Part shown: piece after piece, positions 33,731-46,003 of the stretch
How positions within the stretch are numbered: position 1 is the first letter of the stretch
Layout: every line of letters starts with the position of its first letter
Assembly: GCF_000005505.3 (NCBI RefSeq)
Contig: NC_016133.3
Span: 38,901,237-38,965,236 of the forward strand
Length of the DNA stretch: 64,000 bases
Direction: 5' to 3'
Origin: Brachypodium distachyon
Lineage: Eukaryota; Streptophyta; Magnoliopsida; Poales; Poaceae
Program-made: the position numbers and the translations under genes
The notes under the pieces: model-generated
The model's database searches: none
What the model was told of the DNA's origin: nothing
The model's input: only the letters and a program-made list of their open reading frames with translations

Positions 33731-36700
33731 ATGCGGCGCGGCGGGCCGCCACCCGAAGTCCTCCCTGGCGCCCTCCGCCGCGGTTGACCGCACCCCGATG
33801 ATGGACCAGCCCTTCTACCCCCGGAACCTCGACCACGCCTTCTCCCGCCGCGACTCCGACGCCTTCAGCATCTGCAGAAGCCGCCCTTCCTCCATCGGCA
33901 CGGCTCCCGCCCATGCCGCCCCCATCACCAACCTCTCTGACCGAAGCTCCCAGGCCGCGCCCTCCGCGTCGTCAACGCCTACCTCGGCCCCACCATCCAC
34001 CTCCGCGCGCCTCTCCCCGCCGCTCGCGACATCCTTGCCGCCATTCGCCACTTCCTGGAGCGCCTCCAGTACCCCGTCCAGACCTCCCTGGAGGAAGACC
34101 TCCTCATCCTCCTTCGCCTCCTCGCCTGCCCCTACAAGGCTCCCGGGACCCCGCACTCCTGGCCGCCCCTCCTATCCGTCCTCTACTGGCTCACCCTTCT
34201 CTGTCGCGTCGCTGACAACCTCGACGCATCCTCTTCCCCCTCCGCCGCGACCTCCAATGACCTCATGCTCTACATCACGGAGAGCTACAATCTATTTCTC
34301 ACAGCCGACGATGATGCCGTCGCCTCTCTCGACGAGGAGTACATGTCGAAGGCCAGTGTCCAAACCGATGCGTTCGCTGTGGCCGTTCAGGCACTGGAGA
34401 AGGAGGTTGAGGATCTAGAAGCGAAGCGGAGTAAGCAAACCTCAGAGCCTTCACTTCGGATGGTGCTGGAGGAGAAGAAGGAAGCATTCACTGCGGATGT
34501 TCAGAAGTTTGATGCCGTGGTGAAGAGCTGGTCCACCAAGATCAAAGAGAAGGAAGAATCGTTGGTGGTCTTGGAGAAGGAGCTGGAGGCGAAGGTGATG
34601 AATGGCCAGCACATGTTGGCTGAGAATGAGGAGCTGGTGAAAAAGGTGGAGGCGCAGGTGGTAAATGTAAGGGATGCCGATAGGATGACTAGGGAGATGC
34701 AAGCAGTTGAGCATGATATTTCCAAACTGGAGAATGTGAATGCAGTGCTGGAGGAGAAGGGATGGGAACTCGAAGCGGCATTGGTCACCAAGCTTGAGGA
34801 TATCGAGGGGCTTGTTGAGCAGTGCAACCAGGCCCTCAAAAAGTATGTCTTCTTCCTGGTTCTATGAATTGTTTCCATGTTCATTATTCTTGAACCATCG
34901 ACTTGGTTGTTGTTTGAAGAGTACCTGGGAACCGATGCTAACCAAGTAACCATAACGCTCTTATTTGATCTGTCAAAAGATATTTAGAGATGTCCCTATC
35001 TTCTATTCTAATACTGACAGGATGCTATGATTACCACCTCTCAATATGTTTGTATTTCTTAACCTCCATAGTTCCAATTCTAGTAGTTTGCAATTTTAAA
35101 ACTGTTTCTCGAGGGTTTCATATCCATAGGAATGGCTAGTTTTTATGTTGGCTCGCCAAGCCTATCACAACCCTCCTTTATCCAGGCTTGGGACCGGTAT
35201 GCCTATAAAGACACATGCCTATACAGACAATTGGCGGAGTTTTAAAACTGTTTTGGCAGAATCAATTTATTTTGTTGCACTGCAATTTCGCAATGTTGAA
35301 AAATTTATTTCATAATCACTTTGCTTTGTTTAGGAGTTTTGTCACTGCAGTTTACAATCAGTTGTGCTTTAGCTTGCCATGATACTCTCTTGACTGTGCA
35401 ATTGCCTTTCTCGTCAACTGTTAGACTACACTTTGTAATGTGCTCAATATATATATGTTAAGGGAAGGCCTGATTCTTATGGACTATAATTGAGATGCTG
35501 AGGTTCAATTAAGTGGACTTGTCTGTTCATCACCAATAGTTGTTCTGTCAGTTGCCTCTTGTTGAGGTCTGCACGTACACAGACTATTGTTTGATACAAT
35601 GAATAACAACGTGCATAAGGCAGTCCGCTACCAGTTTACATTGTACTGAATAGAGATGGTTCCAATGTTACACATCAGAAAGTTCAGGAAAATGTAGGAC
35701 ACAACATGTTTTTGTCCATGATTTGCTTTGTCTTCCATTTTCCATGTGTTCTTCCTGTAGTTTAATTAACCGTCTGTAATCCCTTTACCCTCAGTGCCTT
35801 ACAAGTGACAATCCCTTTATTTACCTTTTGCTGTTAAACTTAGAATCAGCAATGGGTAGACCACATTAAGAATCCTGTAAATTTCCTGAATTAAGCAAGA
35901 AGAAAGATTTAGACTGCTATTTGGTGGGGTAAGATTATAAAGCGACTGATTAATCAAGAGAAAAGAAGAGAAGATCTAGATCCCTTATCTCGTTGTGACT
36001 TAGATTGTAATACTGCAGACCAAATATAGATAGTACAGGTGTATAATTGTATAAAAAAATACATTCACATTTGATGTAGATTAATATGGATATTACTGCG
36101 ATTATGTAAAAAGAACAAATACACCTATATATTCCATTGGCATTAGGGCTATATATATATATATATTTTTTTTTTGAAGTGGGCTAAAGATTACGCAGAT
36201 AATAATTTTATTACAATATCACATAATTAGCTCCGGCACGCAGGAAGGAGCACAACCATGTGTAACCCCACTACTCTGCTCCCTTCAACAAAGCTGCACT
36301 AAGGAATGTGCAACCTCATTTCCCTCCCTCTGAATCTTTTGAACTTTGATGTCAGGCAAAAGAGATATGGCTGCTGAAATACCTTTACAAATCCCCCTGT
36401 AACTTGAACAACCTTCAGCTCCAGAAAGAATGACTTGGACAGGTTCCACGTAGCACCAACCTAATTCCTTCTAAACAAGCTAGCAATCTAGTCTCAGTTG
36501 CATGTGAGCATCCTTGCATCTGATTCCAAGCAGCAAGAACAGGTCGTTCATCACTATCTCTGATGATAGCCTCAAACAAGTTTTAACAGACAAAGGTTCA
36601 AAGCTAGCTTCAACATTAATTTTACACCAATCTACTGTAAAAGACACCAACTGAAAGAGGGCTCACAACCTGCCACTGGTTACTGTAACCAAGTTAATGT

Positions 36701-39700
36701 TCAGCTGCGAGAGTCACTTCCCTTTGATGTTGATCTGGCCATATTGCAAATAATCCACATAGCTGACAAAAGGTTGCACTGAATCTGCAATAGTAGCATA
36801 GCATCTCCGTTACATGTAGTTTCTAGCTGGAAAATCTTGAGGGAAGTTCTGCTACTTTAGTCTTGGTGATTAAGAAATATATAAAAAACAAGGGGAGAGT
36901 AATTTTTTTTATAAAAAAAACCCTGACAGGTTCTAAGTAAAATAAAGGTGTTGGTGTATGCTGTCCCTTAATTGTGTCCTGATGCTAAATTTGTTAATGG
37001 CACCGCTGAACAAAATTAAGATTAACATCTCAAAAAGAAGACCATTTTATCCTGTTTTTTTTGTTCATTGACTTCTTTTACCTCAATTTACATGTTGAGC
37101 TTCTGACCTTATTGTCAAACACTGATGTGCCATTTTGCAGGTTGAAACTCGGTATCGATTTCAAATACATGCTAAATGCAAAAGGATCTTCCCCATCTGA
37201 AGTCCTTGGTACCACCTACAAAACTGTCCTAAAGGCTGCGTTCAGTGCTCTTGCTAATGAGACTAAAAGGATATTTGCCTCAAAACATGATGAGTCAAAT
37301 GATCTGCAAAAGCATTTGCAAGGAAATGCTAAAATCATAGAGGAGAAAAGGAACCATGTGACTGTTCTAGAGGCTAAAACTAATGAGGTCAGTCCATCTT
37401 ATACTAAATGTCTCAACATAAAAATAAACAAAAACTTAAAGTCCGTTTTTCCCTTTGTATGTTCATGTTAACTAATTAACTCATACATATATCTTTTGGC
37501 AAAACTTATTGACAATTCTGGCCAAATGGAGGTTCTAATACCATGAGTTGATAAATTTAGCCATTAATCAAAAAATGTCATGAATTTGGTAGTCACTACA
37601 ATATAGAAAATAGGTGGTGTATTATTTATGTACTGTGCATAATACAAACAGTACTCCCCATAATACTTCTTTTTAGGGAAAGACTCAAGTAACCTGTGGC
37701 AAACGGCTTACTTCTTTTATATTCCCTTCGTTCAACAATATTTGTTGTTTTGGGATTTACTTTTGACATGGTCTCCATCTTGCAACTTTGGACTATTGGT
37801 TTCCATATAAATATGTTAGTAAAAGGTTATATGATCATATTTCCTTCCCAAATCTAAAATATAATTATACTATTTTCACTCGACCAATGAACTATTTTTG
37901 CATATATTAATTGTCAAGTTATAAAGTGTTTATACTAGGATGACATCTATAGTGTATTGAAGGTAGTAATTGGTTACCATAGTCTATAGTCACACATGCT
38001 TGTTGACCTGCTTTTTATGGTAGAACAGTGCTTGCATTGCTGGTATGTTGTTTGTTTTGTTTTCAATCTTCTGCAGGATTGCATTTACCAGAGAACAGTG
38101 TTCTGAAAGGCATCACCTAGGCACGGGCCATCATCCTGTTGCCTTGCTCGTGTAATTAGCATTTAGGCCTGTCCGACTAGAGCCTAGTGCCTTGGTGAAC
38201 ACTGAGCAGAACTTACGAATTATGTTCCTCTGTGACCTGTTACAAGTGGTATGCTAGGCATCTACACATTCTTTTTTGTGCTGCATAAAGTGGTTGAGAT
38301 GCCTGGCTCATGATAAACTTACACAGTTAGGCTCTGTTTAGAACACGGGAGGGATTTTTTTCCTGTTTCTGTGGGAGAAAATATGGTTGTCAGGGGAATG
38401 ACCCCAGGTAGGGTCATGACAACACATGGTGACCGACTAAGCGAAAGCATGGCCGGCATACGTAAATAAACCGGTACTCATAAGCCGACTTTCTCACGGG
38501 CCGGCATACCAAAAGTATGCCGGCATCGCTATTTTTGTCTCATTCCAAATAGGCCCTGAGTATTTATACCCTTTACAGACTGGGCCAACCTTACTCATAT
38601 TGACACTACTCGATGTGCTCCGTGTTTAGATTTTATTGTACGACAGCATACTTGGTTGCAAAGTAAGGCTGCCCTTTTGCGGTTTTGCCTACTAACAATT
38701 AGGTCTCTAATGGAGATAGATACTCAGATTAGAAAGGATGGTGCTCTGGATAAATGGGAAGGGTGATAGGCATGGAGGTATGGTTACATGCCAAAAATTC
38801 GCAAGAAGCACCACACATTTGGCTGTAAGCATCGTTGGGTGCTTACAGAATAACTACATCCATGAGGATAGCCGGACGACAGAGCGTAGGGGATTGTGCA
38901 GTAGAACATAGGTTAGATTATGAACGAGGGAGGAGATTGACATACTATTCTTATTGATTAACTTGATACTTTAATAGATTGATTAGTACATGCAGGCTCC
39001 CAGATATATAGGGAAATTACTTGCCCTCATGAAATTAAGGATATTATCTCTAAGTCTATCTATAATATCCAGTTTAAATAACATGCTGTGTTTATTTGTC
39101 TACTACCTAATATAGCCACGTACATAACATCCGCCTTTGGGATTAAAATAATTCTAACGCTCTCATTGCTTCATTGATCTCTTATTATGTAGGAAATTGC
39201 TGTTTGTGTCCATTTTATGAATTATACTGTGATGTGCTGCAATTAGACTTCAACTATGACACTATGTCATGTGTTTAGAAGAAAAATAAGATTCTTGTTT
39301 TTTATGTAGTACTCCCTCCGTTGCACTAAAACAGCGACAAGTATTTAGGAGCGGAGGGAGTATCAATCAATTGATTGCATTCTGTTTGGCACTCTTTTGG
39401 GGGACTTAAACCTGGTTCATTTGTTGGTGATTACAAACATTTACCAACCTAGACAAATACTGGGGCTTGTATTTACCTATTACCACGTTCTCAAGTTTAC
39501 AGTCTAGAACAAAAGCAGTTATTCACGGTTACCACAGTTCTCAAGTTTACAGTCTAGGACACAAGCAGTTATTCACGGTAACTATTTTGTACCCTTTTGG
39601 GTAATTGTCGCAAAAGAGCGAAAGTGATCTGGGTGGCTTTTGTTATTTCCTCGATCCCTTAAATCAGATTTATTTCTTGGTGATCACACACATTTACCAA

Positions 39701-40837
39701 CCTAGACAAGTGTTGGAGCTTGTATTTACCATACAACTCAGTTTATTTTATACTCCCTCCATCCAAACATACAAGGAAAAATTTGAGAATTGAAGAAACC
39801 AAGGACAAATTCCTCCTGAGAAAGGTGCTGAAGTCTATGAGTTTTACTCCCAAGTAAATATCCCACTAGACCAACTGCAGTGCAACATTGATTAGAGGTG
39901 CAATCAAGAATCAGTTTGGCAACGAGTAACAAGGACATGGGGACGTGTGATGGGAGTTCAAATATCAATTTGTCCTTATCTTTTTGGCTTTCTTAGATTA
40001 GGATTTGTCCTTGTATTTTTTGGATAGAGGGAGCGCTTGCCTGCAGCACAACCACAAATCACAATAATTACTTTCTACCCTTTTGTTAAATAATTGTGAA
40101 AGAGTGAAGTGGAATATTGAGTGCTTTCATTAATTCCTTCGACCAGGTACTTTATTTGGTGATTACAAACATTTGACGTGCTGGGGCCTTTATTTACAAT
40201 TAGAAGTCAAGCTATATTGGAATCTTCTGCATCATAATTACAATAATTAGTTTGTAGCCTTCTAATAGGTGCAAAAGAGTGGACTGTTTTTTTATATATT
40301 TTCCTGTTTACATTTCATAATCACAATAATTAGTTTGTAGCCTTCTAATAGGCGCAAAAGAGTGAACCGGGGTATTTTATTTTTCCTGTTTACATTTCTG
40401 TTTCTGTTCCCAGGTTATTGCTCAATTGGATTCACTGGATCTTGAAATTGGAAATCATGTTTCAAGCTGCACTGCTGAGTCTAGAAAGATGAAAGATGAG
40501 TTAGAGGAAAAAGAAGATCACTTGAGTACGGTTGAAAAGGAGGCAGACACATTTTTAAAGGTACTTTTTATGTTTTTCTATGTAGTTTCATTCTGTTCCT
40601 GTGGCATGAAACATGGGCAATCGGATGACTTACAACAATGTGATTCGACAGAATTCTGAACAAAGTTTCCAAGATGTATCACGACAAACCGATGAAGAAA
40701 CTCAGATATGTGCAAGTGAATTGCTGATACTTATCGATTCCATTACAGTTTATAAAGAGTTTGTAGAAACATCAATTTCTGGAATGAAGAAACGCCTTTA
40801 TGAAAGCGTGGAAGACATAGCTTCTTTGACCCCTTAA
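33731..40837 (+). CDS. NDC80: Kinetochore protein NDC80 (HEC1), N-terminal frame broken
   Basis: Exon 1 ends at 34842, then 37141-37387, 40414-40560 and 40652-40837, with phases that close to the TAA. NDC80 is the microtubule-binding subunit of the kinetochore NDC80 complex. The N-terminal CH domain is recognisable (LRVVNAYL, SLEEDLLILLRLLACPYKAPG, PHSWPPLLSVLYWL), followed by a long coiled coil (VQALEKEVEDLEAKR, EEKKEAF and later). The CH-domain frame has a stop at 33938-33940 and no upstream start. The natural N-terminus (MMDQPFYPRNLD at 33798, then RRDSDAF and SRPSS) lies in another frame that fails near 33951-33959. A second shift separates the ATG at 33731 from that tail. So this is either a recent pseudogene or a sequencing or assembly indel. 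An in-frame ATG at 34265 would give a form without the CH domain. Confidence 0.82.
36160..36690 (-). mobile_element. LINE RNase H fragment in NDC80 intron 1
   Basis: On the minus strand, VDWCKINVEASFEPLS, IIRDSDERPVLAAWNQM, HATETRLLACLEGIRL and IQREGNEVAHS-like wording match the RNase H-like (RVT_3) domain at the C-terminus of plant LINE polyproteins. Frameshifts and stops break it. A T run at about 36168-36177 beside a TA microsatellite would be the A tail. Intron 1 of NDC80 thus carries a 5'-truncated, decayed LINE. Confidence 0.65.
38337..38572. mobile_element. MITE-like element containing a gypsy LTR fragment, NDC80 intron 2
   Basis: GGCTCTGTTTAGAACACGG on the left and, inverted, GGGCCTATTTGGAATGAGAC on the right look like ends of a Tourist or hAT MITE. 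Between them, from about 38391, is TGTCAGGGGAATGACCCC followed by GGGTCATGACAACAC and repeated GCCGGCAT motifs. This matches, inverted, the terminus of the LTR at 61905-62708. Boundaries are approximate. Confidence 0.55.
39312..39360. mobile_element. Arm-deleted Stowaway derivative, NDC80 intron 2
   Basis: 49 bp flanked by TA at 39310-39311 and 39361-39362, with perfect outer ends CTCCCTCCG and CGGAGGGAG. As at 30118, the left arm jumps directly to TGCACTAAAAC, so the long hairpin of the parent family is gone while both outermost ends remain. Confidence 0.85.
39753..40033. mobile_element. Mariner-type MITE, NDC80 intron 2
   Basis: CTCCCTCCATCCAAACATAC on the left pairs with the inverted right end TTTTTTGGATAGAGGGAG. 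TA precedes the left end at 39751-39752, but the right flank is decayed. It is 281 bp with no reading frame of note. Confidence 0.7.
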
Positions 40838-41561
40838 TATGTTCTGGAATGAAGAAATGCCTTTATGCATTTCCGTTGGATGTATCCGCTGCATGGCTAG
40901 TGGCCTCGGACCGGGCTCATTCCCTTCAACCAGCACTTTCGTGGGCATGCTTTGCGTGTGCATAACACGGTGAAGGAAATGTCAGCAGAGGTTTTGGCAC
41001 AGCCTTTGCCCTATTGCTACTCCAGTATCTTACTGTAGCATGGAGCACTAATATGTTACTAGCATTATACCCCGTATACTCTCTTCTCTTTGTTTTACAG
41101 CAGCTAGTTATAGCAAAGATATAAACATCTATTATACCCAAATCAATATAGTACTACATAAACATATATCATAATGGACAACACAGCGACAACTAGGAAC
41201 GGCGGGAGTATATCATAATGGATCCAGTGATCTTGATTTGACACTGCAAATGTTGAACGAACTTTTAATAAAAAAGATTTCGAACTATATATATTTCGAT
41301 AGAAGAATTAACCTCCTGACTTGCATTCTTACATTTCAACGATGGACGGACCGTTCTATAATCTGTGCAAACTTCTCCCAATAGTATTATCTCCAACCTA
41401 GCTGAAAAATCATGCGAGGCAACTGAGCCTAAGCTAGGCAAGGACAGCGAAGGAACCAGATATACCCTAATCCTCTGCTCCTGCAAGTTAATCACTCGAG
41501 CTTTTCCCTCTCTTCTTTAGCATCTACGAATACAACAAATTAAACAAGGAATTTCTCAAAA
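40838..41561. other. Tail-to-tail intergenic region, NDC80 and AP2 gene
   Basis: The segment after the NDC80 stop repeats GTTCTGGAATGAAGAAATGCC, a near copy of the last coding segment at 40780-40800. A Stowaway fragment with only its right end (GGAACGGCGGGAG) lies at about 41196-41210. No gene is supported. Confidence 0.4.
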
Positions 41562-44500
41562 TCAAACGTCCAGCAGCTCGAACTGGAACATGGGCGCGGC
41601 GTAGGCGCTCAGGTCCCCGAACAAGAAGGTGTCCACCTCCGCGCAGCCGTCCTCGCACCCGAAGTACGTCTGCACGTCGTCCGGGAAGCTGCACCGCGCC
41701 GCCGCAGCCGAAGCGCCGTATTCCTGCTGCTGCTGCTTCTGCTGGGTCTCCGGCGGCGAGTGCGAGGGCGAGGGCGGGGAAGGGGAACAGGAAGACGAAG
41801 ACCAAGACGGCGGGGGGGAGCCGGCGGCGCTGCTCTCGGAAGTCGACGCGGCCATCGCGCTCGCGGCCCCTGATCCCTCGATCACCTCCTTGAGCCTCGG
41901 CGACAGCAGCAGCAGGCCGAGCGCGGACGACGTGGACGGCGGCGTCGTCGCCTGGGACGGGAGCAGAAATTGGCCGTCGTCGTCGTCGCCGGCCATGGCT
42001 TCCTCGAGGTCGACGGTTGGGTTCGTTAGGGGTGTGATGATGTTGTCGCCGAGGTCGCGGCAGAGGCGGCGGTGCCAGTCGATGTAGCGGCTGACGTCGA
42101 AGTTGGTGACGGCGTTGAGCCCGCGGTGCTCGATCGCCGCGATGTCGTACGCCATGGCCGCCTCCTCCTGCGTCCCTGCTCCCACACCACAAGCAAGAAC
42201 AACACCGTCAGTGGTTAAAAATGGGAGATGAATTGTGACATTCAGTAATGGCAAAAACGGCGCGGTAGATGGCAAAAAACAAGCGCATCCCTTTCCCTGC
42301 TGGAACTGGAACTGAGCCAATCTCTCTTGTCGGCTGTCGCTTGTTTTCTTGTTGGTCGCTACGCCTGCGTGCCATTGCCAGGCTTAACTGTGCTGCTCGA
42401 GCTAGTGGCTCAGGAGGCGCCGAACTCCTCTGCTCCACGGAGTACGGACAGTCCCTCCCATGTGCTTGTCCTAATTTCCCAACCTAGCTAGTCCAATAAG
42501 GCGCGAAAACCTCTTCAACAGCCCCCAAAAGAACAAGCAAATGAATGCCTGACGTGACAGATCAAGCCATCTACTACCAAAGGAGCAATCTGATCGTTGG
42601 GGCATCAAAATCGGTTCAGTTCTGAAAACAGTGCTGTAACAGGGGGAACACCGGTTTTTTCGGTTGGGAATTTATACGGTTGCCGGAAATGTAGGTATAC
42701 ATGAGTTCTTCAGACAATGATGTAAGTACAGACGCGTCACTAGTCTGGTGCTCCCAAATTTTTGCATTTAGCATGAGCGTCCGTCCTAATCAGTATACGT
42801 ACAACGGGACCGCCTCTGCCAAATCCATCTGCCTGGGGGCCTTTGGCATGATCGTACGGAAATGTATTTCTGTGGCATTCGGAGGAACAGGGCCTACCAG
42901 TGCAGCCTACATCAGACACACTTGGCATGTGTCGCTTTTTTTGTGATAAATCTTATCCTCAAAACGATTTTGGGCTTGGCATTTACCTCCAAATTCGAAA
43001 ACATGGCCAGCGTGTAGGTAAACTCGATCTTGTTCCGCCGATGAAGCGAGCAGTGTTACTGCACTTAAAAAGGGAAGAACAGTCTTCGTAAATTTCCTCC
43101 AGAATTCCCATGTTTCGTAGGAGCATACTCAAATTTGGCTATATTTTTAAAAATTATTTTGTCTGAGCTTTGGAGATAGTGAATTTCATGTTTGCTTCTG
43201 GATTCGGTGACATTATTGCCCAAAACAATTATGTTTTTCACACTCTGATTCACTGCATGATAATGCCCATTTACCACTCTAAAGCCAACACATAAGCAGC
43301 ATTAGTTCTGGAATGATTGAGCGCATGTTATTTTTGGAAAAGAAGAAGAAGAATAGAATGAGTGCAAAGCGAATCATCACTAACTCTTCTACCAGCTTCA
43401 TGGCTAACGCCTATAGATCACAAGAGAAATGCCACCAATCTAACAACGACACAAAGGGCTTACCTTTTGATAACTCATGGCGACTCAGCTAAGGAGAATA
43501 TATCCATGCATGGAAGAAAAGCTGTCTTAACTCTTTAAGAAAGGAGTAACTTACCATATGTGCCCAGGTAGAGATACTTGTTGCCGTAGACACGCCCAAT
43601 CCTCGCCTCCCATTTGCCGTTGTGGTGATGCCTGCAGAAACCAGCTCCAAAATTTAACTTCCATGCATTCACACGTAACTAAACTATGCAAGTTTCTGCA
43701 GTGTACGTCTTTGGCCTCTAGAGACTTCTATGCAAGAATCTGAAAAGGTTCAGCAGAAATCTGGAGCCTTCAAGACCAGCACTACCTTGCGACGCCTCTG
43801 TACTTGGACACCCCTCTTGAGAAGCCAGTGCTTTTCCTGCGCCAAAATAGAAATAACAAGTGTGATCCCAAATCCTGAACGTCATCAGATTGGACCTTGT
43901 GTGGCGTGGCATTTGTCGAAATGTTGAGTCAATTCAGTAAGTAAGTAAGTAAGTAAGTAGTATTTTCGAGAAAAAAAACAGTAAGTAGTAGTACCTCCGG
44001 AGGGATCCGATGTATTCTTCCCTGGACTGCCCCTCCATTTCTTTCCACTCTTCGTCGTAGTTAGACAACTGACAAAAAAGTAGAAGAATCTTTCTCAAAA
44101 GTGTAATCAACAAATCTGACAAAGTACAGTTCTTTTTTACCAAAAAAATAACAATTAGACAAGCTACAGAGTACTATCCATCATCCCTGTGCAATCCCGC
44201 GGCTAGGTAAATAAATTCGCATTTCCATCAGAGTTTATTTTTAATTTATTTCAGGTTTATGTTACATCATAATACTAGGTAAATAGTATATTTCTTTCAC
44301 AGATTTAACAAAGTCATAAGTACATGATGTAAACTAACACACAAGTCATGGCACTATGATGTAACTAACACATGCACCGTTATAGCTTAGCTTGGACCAA
44401 CGAGCTGCACACTCTTCTTGACTGGACCAGCAAGTCCAGCACCACACTTCTTTTGTTGAGAAAAAGTCCATCAAGAAGAGGCTGGCTACCGAGATGTTTC

Positions 44501-45186
44501 CGCATTCCTCTCGTCCTAGGCATGGCGGCACCCCGGCCGCATCAACGAATTACATTAATAAGTAAGATTTGGATGGGACGCCGTACCGGGAAGTTGAGGA
44601 CGGTGTCGCGGCCCCAGTACTTCAACGCCGCCAGGTCGTAGGCGCGCGCCGCCGCTTCCTCGCCGCCGTACGCCCCTGCAAAAACACACCAAAGAGTTGT
44701 TCTTAGTTACTCAATCCTTCTTCCCCACCATGCCAAGACCACGCACGTACGTACGGTCTGATCGGCTGAGGCCTGAGAGAGAACTGAAAGGGACGGAAGA
44801 ACTCACCGAGATAAACTGCGCAGGCGCGTGCCGAGGATTAATTAATCCGATCGATCACCGAGAACAAACCGGAAATTAACAGGGAAATCGAGGTTAGCGA
44901 ATTGGCTAACTAATTTCAGTTAGATGAATGAATCGTCCTCCATGAACTGCATGCGTAGCGTACCTTGCCTGCCCTTCTTCTTCCTCTGCGACTGGGTCCA
45001 GGTGTTCTTGTCCCACAGGTGCGCCTCGAACCGCCCCGTCCACCGGTGCCGCGTGACGCCGCGGTACGCCGAGGTGCGGCGCGAGGGGCTCTCCCGCCGC
45101 GGCACGCTCTTCCGCGTCCGCTTCGGCTTCGTCAATTGGACGGCGGCGGCATCGGTGCCGGCGCTGTCCGTGCGTTGCTTGGCCAT
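41562..45186 (-). CDS. WRINKLED-type double-AP2 transcription factor
   Basis: Seven minus-strand exons close in phase: 44964-45186, 44807-44815, 44587-44675, 43995-44068, 43786-43836, 43555-43631 and 41562-42175, giving 378 residues. Two AP2 domains are present: [20 protein letters not shown] to LNFP, and [20 protein letters not shown] to NAVTNF, joined by a linker with EEYIGSLRR. Exon 2 is only 9 nt and encodes VYL, the diagnostic micro-exon of the WRINKLED1 group. The linker ([16 protein letters not shown]) looks more like the WRI3/WRI4/ADAP branch than WRI1. These factors activate fatty-acid or cutin genes in the nucleus. I start at [10 protein letters not shown] (45186); an upstream in-frame ATG at 45246 would add an atypical hydrophobic leader. 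The last exon is Ser/Pro/Gln-rich with an acidic C-terminus. Confidence 0.9.
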
Positions 45187-45854
45187 TGCAGGGGAGGAGC
45201 AAGACAGAAGCAGAGGAATACTGAGTCCTTGTACTAGTGAAGCCAATTAAGCTGGCGGACAATGGTAGGCAGGGAGAGCTTTAAAGCGAGAAAAGACGCG
45301 GCTGGAGAGTGTTCGGGAGAGGGACAGAGCGCGGGCGGGGCGGCAAGCAAAATTGGTTGGATCCGGCGGCACCGAGTTGAATGCAAGCCAAGCGTGCCAA
45401 ATGTGCTGGGAAGAGGAAGAGAACCGAGAGAGAGAGATTGAGGAAGAGGGAGACGGTGGAGTGGTCGTCAGCCGGCTGTGGGCTGCTGAGCTGAGGTTCC
45501 TTTGTCCTCTACTTCTCTCTCTGTGTGGATTTTAACTCTGGCCGTGGCCGCCGGCTTCGTCTCGTTGCAAGTCACTGCGGGGGGCGCCGTGGGCGTGGAC
45601 ATGTGGTGGCACTGGCGTTCGCGAGACCTACAAATTTCGGTGCTGGCTCCCCGCCGTCTCGCTTCAGCTGCTACATATGGGTAGGTCCCATGTTACAAAA
45701 ATTACCATATGTTGCAATATTTCAAATTGATAATCAAATGCATTTGGAAGAAATTGAAAGACAAATATACAAATGAATAGTGTCAAATGCATTTGTTTCT
45801 TTCGCTGCTACCAAAATGCAATTGAGTTTGGACTTGAAATGTCGCACATATGTA

Positions 45855-45922
45855 CTCCCTCCGTTCCTAAATACTTGTCGTGGTTTTAGTGCAACATGAC
45901 GAGTATTTAGAAACGGAGGAAG
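45855..45922. mobile_element. Stowaway MITE (68 bp)
   Basis: CTCCCTCCGTTCCTAAATAC and, inverted, GTATTTAGAAACGGAGGAAG are flanked by TA at 45853-45854 and 45923-45924. Both arms are kept (CTTGTCGTGGTTTTAGTGCA on the left), making it the fullest of three copies of this family in the window. Confidence 0.88.
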
Positions 45923-45952
45923 TAGTTTTATGAGTATTTTTTGAACCTTTTT

Positions 45953-46003
45953 CGATTGAGTTTGCATAGTTTGCACCGGAGAGGTGATTTTCAGCGGATA
46001 CGC
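45953..46003. mobile_element. Fragment related to the Mutator MITE of the SET gene
   Basis: GTTTGCACCGGAGAGG followed by TGATTTTCAGCGGATACGCC matches, with differences, the right end of the element at 16075-16335 (GTTTGCACTGAATGG, GTTTTCACCGGATACG). Only one end is visible and no target duplication can be checked. Confidence 0.4.
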
